DNA of 64,000 bases from Lujinxingia sediminis (GTDB lineage Bacteria; Myxococcota_A; Bradymonadia; Bradymonadales; Bradymonadaceae). This document shows positions 43,267 through 50,579 of this stretch, in pieces. The stretch lies in the NCBI RefSeq assembly GCF_004005565.1, contig NZ_SADD01000001.1, forward strand, positions 930,001 to 994,000, given 5' to 3'. The notes under the pieces are model-generated. The model was given only the letters and a program-made list of their open reading frames with translations. It was not told the DNA's origin and did no database searches. The stretch's first letter is position 1; every line of letters begins with the position of its first letter. The position numbers were made by a program, and so were the translations under genes.

Positions 43267-45891
43267 GTGCCAAAGCTGATCTATCAGGATCCCGAGATCG
43301 GGACCGAGGTCATCGTTGAGATCAACTCGGAGGTTCCCGAAGTCACCATCGGGAGAAATCCGGGCAACATCATTCGCATCAACAACCCGTCGGTGTCTCG
43401 GCGACACACGAAGTTTGTCTACGAGAACGGCCGCTGTACCCTTTACGATCTCAACAGCTCTAACGGCACCTACGTCAACGGGATGCGCATCCAGAGCCAG
43501 GTGCTCGAGCACGGTGACCTGGTTCGCGTGGGCGAGTTTCCGCTGGAGTTTGCCGAAGAGCAGCCGGTGATCAGCACCCCGGTCGAAGATCCGGGCATCG
43601 CGTCAATGGCCAATGCCACCTCGATGGGGATGGGCTTTGGCATGGACGATTTCGAGCCGGAGCCTATCGAGCTTGATGCCTCTTCTCTGGTCGAAGAATA
43701 TGAGTTTGATGACCAGCCGATGATGATCGGGGAGGATGAGATTCACGAGGTGCTCGACCCCGATGAACTCTACCCGGAGCTTGAGCCGGAGTCCTTCGGC
43801 GACGACACCGTCGATGGTGGCGCCGAGATCGCAGCGAGCCTCGCCGCGCTGCGCGCGGCGGCTCGGGAGTCGGCAGGGCCGGACACGCATGAGCACACAC
43901 AACGGGCTGACGGCCACGCGCTTAACCTGCAAAACTGGGAGCGCGAGTTCAGCAGCGGGGAGTACGAGCAGCCGCAGCTGAAGGCCGCCGCTCCTGTGCC
44001 CCCGCCTGCGGCGCAACCCGCTGACGTAGCGCCGACGCGGAAGAGCGTGGCGATAGCGGCGGCAGTCAATAACGAAGAGGTTGAGGCCCTGCGCGAGGAA
44101 GTCGCGTCTCTTCGCCAGATGCTTGATGCAGGAGTGGCCGACTCGGACGACATGCAGGTCGAGCGGTTGCGCGGTGAGCGGGATCGTTTGATGGATGAGC
44201 GTCGTACGCTGGTGCGTCAGCTCAACGATACCCGACAGGCGCTGGAGCAGGCTCCCACCGATGAGGCGATGGCCGAAGCGCAGGCCGCGCTCCATGCGGA
44301 GCGCCACCGTGCTTCCGAGGCCGAAGCTCAGATGGAGGCGCTTCGTGATGAGTCCGGCTCGCGTGCCCGTCAGCTCGAAGAGGCGGCGGAGCGGGAGCAG
44401 GAACTCAGCGCGCAGCTCGCCGCGGTGCGCCAGGAGTTGGAATCGCACCAGCAAGCGCAGGCGCTGGGGGATTCCGAGCGCGCCGAGCTGGGCAGTCAGG
44501 TCAGTGAGCTGCGCGATGAGATGCAAAGCTACGAGGACCGCTACCATCAGGCGCTTCTGCGCATTGATGATGTGACCGAAGAACTCGGCGCGAGCCTGGC
44601 GAAGATCGAAGAGCTCGAAGAGGCCGCTCAGATTGGGCAGGCTGAGCGCGACGCGCTGCAATCGGAGATCGCTGACCACATCCACGAGCTGGAGCTTCGC
44701 GCTGAGCGCATTGAGGCACTCAGCACTTCGCTGGAAACCGAGCAGCAGAAGGTCGCCGCGCTTAACGCCACGATCGAAGAGCTCAACGAGGAACTCTCCC
44801 GGCGGCCGCCTGAGGATGAGGCCAATGCGCTTCTGGCGCGCGCCACGACCCTCGACGCCGACCTTGTCGCGATGACCTCGGCGCGCGACGACCTTCAAGC
44901 AGAACTCCACGAGACGCGTAGTGAGCTGACCCGAGAACGCCAACTTCTGGAAGACCTCGAAGCCCGTCATAGCCGGGTCGCTGCTGAGCGCGACCAGGTT
45001 ACGCGTGAGCGTGACGGGCTCAAACAGGAGAAGGCCGCCTTTGCCCGTGAGACCGACTACCTGCAGGTCGAACGACGCAAACTGGGCGATGAGAATCAGT
45101 CGCTTAAAGCTCGGGTTGAGGAGCTGGAGAAAGACCGCAAGCGCAAGCGTAAGATCTTCGAAGAGCTCTCCGGCGATCTTCGCGGGCTGGTCGAAGAGAA
45201 CGATCGCCTGGGCGGTGAACTCGCCAGTGTCCGCGAGCGTCTGGAGCAGGCTCCCACAGGGGAGGCGCTTGAGGCCTTGCAGTCGGAACTTGTCGAGCGC
45301 GAAGAGCTCATCACGTCGCTCTCTGCTCAGATTGAGGAGCTGGAGAGCGACGCCTCCAACCTCACCCGCGACCTGGGACAGATCGCCGAGGAGCGAGACG
45401 CGCTGGCCTCGCTGGAAACCGAGCTCCGAGAGCAGCTTGAGGCCGCCCGCGCCGCCCAGCTCGCTGACCTCGAAGAGGGGGAAGCGCTCGAAGCGTTGCG
45501 CAGCGAGATGGCCGAGCTTCAAGCCCGGCTGGAGGCCGCACAGGGCGAGCTCGAAGAGGCGCGCCAGGCCGTAGAGGACGCCGCCGAGGCCGGAGAGGGC
45601 TCCGACGCCGAGGAGCTCGCCAGGCTTAAGGCTGAACTCGAAGAGGCACGCGACCAGAACGCCAGCGTTGAGATCGAGCGCGATGCGTTAAACGCGCGCC
45701 TGGCAGCGCTCGAAGCTGAGCTTCAGGCCCGCGATGAAGCGGCGAGTGAGCGAGGTGAGAGCGGAGCTGTCGACGAGGGCGAGGTGGCGAAACTTCTCGA
45801 AGAGAAGACCTCGCTGGAGGCTACGCTGGCTGAGATCATCCTGGAGCGTGACCGCCTCGAAGATCAGCTTCGCCAGCTCGCCGAAGCCTGA
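43267..45891 (+). CDS. FHA domain protein with a very long coiled coil
   Basis: An 874-residue protein. The FHA domain is at about 22-95, with GRNPGNIIRI, SVSRRHTKFV and NSSNGTYVNG, which carry the phospho-threonine-binding Gly/Arg, Ser/His and Asn residues. An acidic low-complexity region (100-250) follows. A nearly unbroken heptad coiled coil runs from about 265 to the C terminus (Leu/Glu/Arg-rich, for example ELEARHSRVAAERDQ). The FHA domain should bind a phosphoprotein, perhaps a target of a Ser/Thr kinase such as the one at 35698; this is inference. GTG start with AGGTGG upstream. Divergent from the MinD-HTH gene. Confidence 0.9.
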   Translation: MPKLIYQDPEIGTEVIVEINSEVPEVTIGRNPGNIIRINNPSVSRRHTKFVYENGRCTLYDLNSSNGTYVNGMRIQSQVLEHGDLVRVGEFPLEFAEEQPVISTPVEDPGIASMANATSMGMGFGMDDFEPEPIELDASSLVEEYEFDDQPMMIGEDEIHEVLDPDELYPELEPESFGDDTVDGGAEIAASLAALRAAARESAGPDTHEHTQRADGHALNLQNWEREFSSGEYEQPQLKAAAPVPPPAAQPADVAPTRKSVAIAAAVNNEEVEALREEVASLRQMLDAGVADSDDMQVERLRGERDRLMDERRTLVRQLNDTRQALEQAPTDEAMAEAQAALHAERHRASEAEAQMEALRDESGSRARQLEEAAEREQELSAQLAAVRQELESHQQAQALGDSERAELGSQVSELRDEMQSYEDRYHQALLRIDDVTEELGASLAKIEELEEAAQIGQAERDALQSEIADHIHELELRAERIEALSTSLETEQQKVAALNATIEELNEELSRRPPEDEANALLARATTLDADLVAMTSARDDLQAELHETRSELTRERQLLEDLEARHSRVAAERDQVTRERDGLKQEKAAFARETDYLQVERRKLGDENQSLKARVEELEKDRKRKRKIFEELSGDLRGLVEENDRLGGELASVRERLEQAPTGEALEALQSELVEREELITSLSAQIEELESDASNLTRDLGQIAEERDALASLETELREQLEAARAAQLADLEEGEALEALRSEMAELQARLEAAQGELEEARQAVEDAAEAGEGSDAEELARLKAELEEARDQNASVEIERDALNARLAALEAELQARDEAASERGESGAVDEGEVAKLLEEKTSLEATLAEIILERDRLEDQLRQLAEA

Positions 45892-45895
45892 GGGC

Positions 45896-46615
45896 TCAAA
45901 CCTCCCAGAGGGTGAGCACGCCCAGGTGATCGGAAGCCGTGGCGTTCTCCAAAACCCGGTGGGCCAGGGCGCGAGCGCCCTGGCCCAGCACGAAGTCGAT
46001 GCGGCGGTCAGGCTGGTGGGCCGGGAAGGTCTCAATCGCTTCGGGCGCGCCCGGATCGTCGCAGACAGCAACCAGCGCCTCAAGCCATTCAGCGCGCTCG
46101 GGTTCGTTGAAATCCCCCATAATGAAGCGGGCCACCGGCGCATCATCCGCACCACAGAGGGGCGCTGCGCAGATGCGTTCGCGCAGCACCTGGCCTTGCT
46201 GCGGGCGATCTTCTTCCAGGTAAGAGAGATGCGTGCAGAAGATCTCCACCGCTCCAGCCGGGCTGTCGATAAGGACTCGTGCCAGCCGTCGGGGTTCGTC
46301 GCGGATTTGAGGCAAGGGGTCGACCTGAACCTCCAGAATCGGCCAGCGGCTTAAGAGGGCCTGGCCGTAGCGCGCCGGCTCCTGACCAGGGCGGTCCTCG
46401 ATGATCGCCGGGATAAAGATGTGATGCTCAAGTCCGGTCAGGGCGCTGAGCCGGGCGGTGGAGTCCCCGGAAGGTCCCATCGTCCAGTGATGCCCGACCT
46501 CCTGAAGTGCGACCACATCGGCATCGGCCTCGTCGATCACTTGAGAGATCGCATACAGCCCTTCCTGAATGCCCAGGCGGATGTTGTAGGTCATCACTCG
46601 AAGTTGGTGTGGCAT
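45896..46615 (-). CDS. Endonuclease/exonuclease/phosphatase family protein
   Basis: A 239-residue metal-dependent phosphoesterase. Family motifs: MTYNIRLG (Asn), ALQEVG (Glu), HLSYLEEDR (His), IMGDFNEP (Asp/Asn), DFVLG and ASDHLGVLTLWEV (Asp-His). The substrate may be nucleic acid, phosphoinositide or another phosphodiester; not decided by sequence. The ATG has GGGAGG upstream. No signal peptide. It converges with the FHA gene with only 4 nt between stop codons. Confidence 0.88.
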   Translation of the reverse strand: MPHQLRVMTYNIRLGIQEGLYAISQVIDEADADVVALQEVGHHWTMGPSGDSTARLSALTGLEHHIFIPAIIEDRPGQEPARYGQALLSRWPILEVQVDPLPQIRDEPRRLARVLIDSPAGAVEIFCTHLSYLEEDRPQQGQVLRERICAAPLCGADDAPVARFIMGDFNEPERAEWLEALVAVCDDPGAPEAIETFPAHQPDRRIDFVLGQGARALAHRVLENATASDHLGVLTLWEV

Positions 46616-46723
46616 CGAAGCCTCCCGGCGTTGGTTGGGGGTAGGGAAGTGTGCTAGGGCTCGAAGGCGTTTCAGGCAACTCATGGGGCTCTGTGGATGG
46701 GGCCCGGCTACCCGGAGAGAAGT

Positions 46724-48013
46724 ATGGTGGAGAGACGGTCGGAAGGGAAGAAGTCGCACGGGGCGTTTCGCTCGGTGCCCAAGACCGGCGTGATCTATGT
46801 GATGAGCGAGGCCGGTCGCCACGGTTACCGACCCGGTGATCCGGGGTGGACCAATCTCGGCCAGGGCCAGCCCGAGACCGGGATGCTTGAGCATGCGCCT
46901 GCGCGCATCGATGCCATCTCGATTACCGAAGATGATCACGAGTACTCCCCGGTCACCGGATTGTGGGAGCTTCGCGAGGCTGTGGCTGACCACTACAACC
47001 GCCGCTACCGCCGCGGTATGGCCAGTCAGTACTCCGCCGAAAACGTCGCGATCTGCGGCGGTGGGCGCACCGCGCTCTCTCGCCTGGCCGCAGCGCTGGG
47101 GCCGATTAACCTGGGGCATTTTTTGCCCGATTACACCGCCTACGAAGAGCTGCTGGATCTTTTCCGCCTCTTCAACCCCATCCCGATTTTGCTCGACCCG
47201 CGCCGGGGCTACGCGTTTAGCGCGGGCGAACTCGAAGATGAGATTAAAGGGCGAGGCCTCTCGGCGCTGCTGCTCTCTAACCCCTGCAACCCCACCGGAA
47301 AGCTGGTCGGAGGCGACGAACTCGGCCAGTGGCTGCGCGTGGCGCGGGAGCTCGACTGCGCCATGATCTTCGATGAGTTCTACAGCCACTACGTCTGGGG
47401 CAAGTCCGTGGAGGAGGCCACCGCGGCGCGCTACGTCGAAGATGTGGAGCGAGATCCAGCGGTCATCGTCAATGGCCTGACTAAGAGCTGGCGCTACCCG
47501 GGCTGGCGCCTCTCGTGGACGGTGGGGCCGAAAAAGGTCATCGAGCGCGTGGCCAGCGCCGGAAGCTTCCTCGATGGCGGCGCGGCGCGTCCGCTGCAAC
47601 GCGCGGCGGTCAGACTGCTTGATGATGAGGTCACCGACGCGGAGATCGTTGCCATACGCGAGCGCTTCGCCGCCAAGCGACATATGATGATGTCGCGCCT
47701 GCAGAAGATGGGCATCAAGCTCGACTTGCCTGCTCAGGGCACCTTCTACGTGTGGGCCAATTTAAGTGAGCTTCCGCCCGGACTTCGCGATGGGATGGAC
47801 TTCTTCTCGCAGGCTCTCAAGAGGCAGGTGATCTGCGTGCCCGGCGAGTTTTTTGACGTCAACCCGGGCCAGCGTCGCGCCAACCGCTACAGCCGCTTTA
47901 AGAACTACGTGCGCTTTAGCTTCGGGCCGCCTCAGGCGGAGCTTGAGGCCGGGCTCGACCGTCTGGAGCAGATGATCGCCGAGGTGTCTCAGGCGCAGAT
48001 GGCAGGCGCCTGA
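46724..48013 (+). CDS. Class I/II PLP-dependent aminotransferase
   Basis: A 429-residue fold-type I aminotransferase. It has the N-terminal TNLGQGQPETG, SNPCNPTGKL around the cofactor-binding Asn, FDEFYSHYVW, and the Schiff-base lysine in NGLTKSWRYPGWRLSW, followed by the Arg that holds the carboxylate near RFKNYVRFSFG. Amino-acid specificity is not readable. GGAGAGAAGT precedes the ATG; the longer frame from 46697 lacks a site. Confidence 0.92.
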   Translation: MVERRSEGKKSHGAFRSVPKTGVIYVMSEAGRHGYRPGDPGWTNLGQGQPETGMLEHAPARIDAISITEDDHEYSPVTGLWELREAVADHYNRRYRRGMASQYSAENVAICGGGRTALSRLAAALGPINLGHFLPDYTAYEELLDLFRLFNPIPILLDPRRGYAFSAGELEDEIKGRGLSALLLSNPCNPTGKLVGGDELGQWLRVARELDCAMIFDEFYSHYVWGKSVEEATAARYVEDVERDPAVIVNGLTKSWRYPGWRLSWTVGPKKVIERVASAGSFLDGGAARPLQRAAVRLLDDEVTDAEIVAIRERFAAKRHMMMSRLQKMGIKLDLPAQGTFYVWANLSELPPGLRDGMDFFSQALKRQVICVPGEFFDVNPGQRRANRYSRFKNYVRFSFGPPQAELEAGLDRLEQMIAEVSQAQMAGA

Positions 48014-48030
48014 GGGGAGCTTTCCAGCTC

Positions 48031-49593
48031 TCAATGGGGGCTGGAGAGAGGGAGCTCGAAGCAAAAGCGCGTGCCCTCGCCGAGGTCGCTCTCGACGCTT
48101 AGCTGGCCGCCGTGTTCTTCGAGGATCTGCTGGGTCATCGGGAGCCCCAGCCCGGTGCCCTGGGACTTGGTCGAGAAGAAAGGCTCAAAGAGGCGCTCCA
48201 GCGCCTCAGGGCGAATGCCTTCGCCCTGATCTTCGATTGCGACGCGGGCGACGCCCTCGACGCGGGTCACACTCACCACGATCGCATCGCCCGGCGAGCT
48301 GGCTTCGACGGCGTTTTTGATGAGGTTGAGAAGGGCCTGGCGTATCTGGTTGGCGTCGACATCCACCTCCAGGGGGGCGTTGTCGATGGTCACAATCACC
48401 TCGACACCGTGCTGGCTCCACTCCCATTGATGGAAGTCGATGAGCCCCTGAACGATGTCATCAAGGTTCTCAGGCTGGGTCTTCGGCGAGGGCAGGCGCG
48501 CGTATGTGAGATACTCTTCGGTAATGTCGCGCAGACGATCGATTTCTTCGATCACAGTTTCCAGAAGAGGGCGGATGTCCTCATCGGAGGCGTCGATGCC
48601 GCGCTCCTCTAAGGCCTCGGCGAGCATCTCCACATTGAGGTTGATGCTGGAGAGGGGGTTTCGCAATTCATGGGTGATCAGGCTGGTCATGCGCCCGATG
48701 GTGGCCAGGCGTTCCGACTTGAGCAGCGCGGCGTGTTGGCTGCGAAGGCGAGCATCGCGTTCGGCGAGGCTGTGGGCCATCGCGTTGAACTCAGCGGTGA
48801 GCAGGGCGACCTCGTCCTGGCCCATGCGGGTCGAGGGGGTGGGAAGAGGGCGGTAGTCGCCCTCACCGATGCGACGGGCAGCCTGGGCGAGCGTGGTCAG
48901 CGGTCGCAGCGTCCAGACAATGAGAATGAGCACAAGCAGCGCCACCGCCAGAGCGGCAAGGCTGAGCGCGCCCAGTGCGTAGACCGAGCTGCGTTCGGCG
49001 TCATCGGCTCGCGTCAGGGCCTGATCCGTGGCCACACGCAGTTCGGCGCGCAGCTGTGTAAGTCGATTGTCCAGCGCGCGCGCCTCGGCGCTGAGCTCGG
49101 TCTGCGTCTCCGAGATGGAGGCCGAAAGTTCGGACCCCTGCGGGCGCTCCCTCAACACCTGGGCGGTAAACGCACTGGCCGCCTTTGAGAACTCCGCGCC
49201 GCGCGTTTGCAGAGCCCGGAGATCGCGAAGGATGGACGCAAAGGCCTCACTCTGCGCCGCGGGTACCTCCTCAAGCTCGCTGAAGTCGGCCAGGAGCGCG
49301 GCCTCGCCGAGCTCCTCGTCGAGGTTTTCAGGCAGCGCATTGAGCAGGCGAGTCAGCTGCAATGAGCGACGTAGTACCGCCGGATCGCGCTCGTTGAGTA
49401 CGACGTGAAAGCTGCGCAGATCGTTTTGCACATCGCTCAGTTGCAGCCCCAGCGGGACGATACGTTGGTTGATAGCGCGAAGCTGCCCGTAGAGGCTCTG
49501 GGTGCGCTCGACGCCGAACATCACTACCGCGCTAAAGACGATGGTGACGCCGGCAAAGGCGATGAAGACTTTGGTGGCCAGGCTCAGGCGCAT
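48031..49593 (-). CDS. Transmembrane sensor histidine kinase with HAMP
   Basis: A protein of about 520 residues. An N-terminal membrane helix (about 8-27) is followed by an extracytoplasmic helical sensor region (about 30-185, in the style of four-helix bundles). A second helix (about 200-225, ALGALSLAALAVALLVLIL) and HAMP (about 225-285) come next. The HisKA box is SLITHELRNPLSSINLNVEML with the phospho-His. The HATPase_c domain has LLNLIKNAVEAS, IEDQGEGI, LFEPFFSTKSQGTGLGLPM. No adjacent response regulator. The ATG at 49593 lies directly before the first helix. Confidence 0.92.
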   Translation of the reverse strand: MRLSLATKVFIAFAGVTIVFSAVVMFGVERTQSLYGQLRAINQRIVPLGLQLSDVQNDLRSFHVVLNERDPAVLRRSLQLTRLLNALPENLDEELGEAALLADFSELEEVPAAQSEAFASILRDLRALQTRGAEFSKAASAFTAQVLRERPQGSELSASISETQTELSAEARALDNRLTQLRAELRVATDQALTRADDAERSSVYALGALSLAALAVALLVLILIVWTLRPLTTLAQAARRIGEGDYRPLPTPSTRMGQDEVALLTAEFNAMAHSLAERDARLRSQHAALLKSERLATIGRMTSLITHELRNPLSSINLNVEMLAEALEERGIDASDEDIRPLLETVIEEIDRLRDITEEYLTYARLPSPKTQPENLDDIVQGLIDFHQWEWSQHGVEVIVTIDNAPLEVDVDANQIRQALLNLIKNAVEASSPGDAIVVSVTRVEGVARVAIEDQGEGIRPEALERLFEPFFSTKSQGTGLGLPMTQQILEEHGGQLSVESDLGEGTRFCFELPLSSPH

Positions 49594-49743
49594 GGGCTCG
49601 TGGTGGGATAGGAGAGTCGGGGGGGAGGGACCAACGCGTCGATAGTAGCGAGACGTCGTCACGCCTGTCGACCTACGTTCAGGCGCCGGAGACCCGGGAA
49701 GCTGTCACGGGCTGCAGCGGGAAGAATTCTCTCGATCCTTTAT

Positions 49744-49764
49744 TGCAAGTGATTTGCGTTTGCA
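49744..49764. promoter_or_regulatory. 21-bp imperfect palindrome before the secreted gene block (box 1)
   Basis: TGCAA-n11-TTGCA, 58 nt upstream of the lipoprotein ATG. It overlaps a possible promoter (TTGCAA at 49743, 17 nt, TACTAC). It matches the second box at 53549 at 15 of 21 positions. The arms resemble Fur-family sites, but this is a guess. The remainder of the 49594-49821 gap shows no gene. Confidence 0.5.
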
Positions 49765-49821
49765 TTACTACGCCGTGGGCCGAGCCCGAGGGGCGTACGT
49801 TTCGCTTACGAAGGAATCAAC

Positions 49822-50502
49822 ATGAACATGTGGCATCTGACAGGGGTGGTGGGATTGAGTTTGATGGGGTGCGCCGCCGGAGTTGCCGACGCAGAACCAG
49901 CGCAGACTCCGAATGACGCGGGGGAGATGGACACGGCGGCAGGTGATCGTGGCGATGTCGCCATCCGAGATGTCGAGGCGTTCACGGACGGCGGTTGGGA
50001 GGAGCCGCGCGACGCTGAGGATGGTGGCGGGGAGGTGGATGGCGGGGCCGACCCGGTGGAGGCATGGGCCCCGGGAGATCGGCCGATCGGGGAGGGGCCT
50101 TTCTGGCCGGGAACGGGGCGACGCGAGTTTGTCGCGTCGCACTTCGACGACCACGTCTTCTGGGAGGCGGGGGTGCAGGGGGGCTACCACATCTGGATCG
50201 CCGCGGAGGTCGACCGACACGTTCTCGATGCGATCGACGAGGAGGCTCGCCGGGAGATTCGGCACACCTACACGTTTTTTCATGAAGATGGCGAGTTGCT
50301 GGCCACCGCGAGTCGCACCGGAGGCTTTCGTCTTAACGAAGACGAGGGAACCTGGCAGGCGCGGGGCTTGTACGCGGTGCTTCAGGCACCGCGACGTCCC
50401 TCGACGATGAATGATGAGGCGATTCGCTACGAACTCGAGGTGCAATGGGGTGATGAGATGTTTCGACGCCAGGTCTGGCTTTTGAGCCAGTGCTGCGACT
50501 AG
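49822..50502 (+). CDS. Secreted lipoprotein of unknown function
   Basis: A 226-residue protein with a short signal and lipobox LMGC, an acidic Asp/Gly/Ala-rich tether (about 25-85, EVDGGADPVEAWAPGDRP), and a globular C-terminal domain (about 95-226) ending WLLSQCCD. No family recognised. AAGGAA lies before the ATG. First gene of a same-strand block of exported proteins, 77 nt upstream of the haloperoxidase-like gene. Confidence 0.75.
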   Translation: MNMWHLTGVVGLSLMGCAAGVADAEPAQTPNDAGEMDTAAGDRGDVAIRDVEAFTDGGWEEPRDAEDGGGEVDGGADPVEAWAPGDRPIGEGPFWPGTGRREFVASHFDDHVFWEAGVQGGYHIWIAAEVDRHVLDAIDEEARREIRHTYTFFHEDGELLATASRTGGFRLNEDEGTWQARGLYAVLQAPRRPSTMNDEAIRYELEVQWGDEMFRRQVWLLSQCCD

Positions 50503-50579
50503 GACGCCGCGAGCCAGCGCTGACGTCGCAGCCATCGACGTCGGCGTCTGCTCGAAGGCGGAGCAAGGAGATTCAAGAC

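Noticed and set aside
43603-45522. 639-codon minus-strand open frame opposite the FHA coiled-coil gene
   Set aside because: Antisense shadow of a Leu/Glu/Arg heptad gene; no ribosome site or domain.
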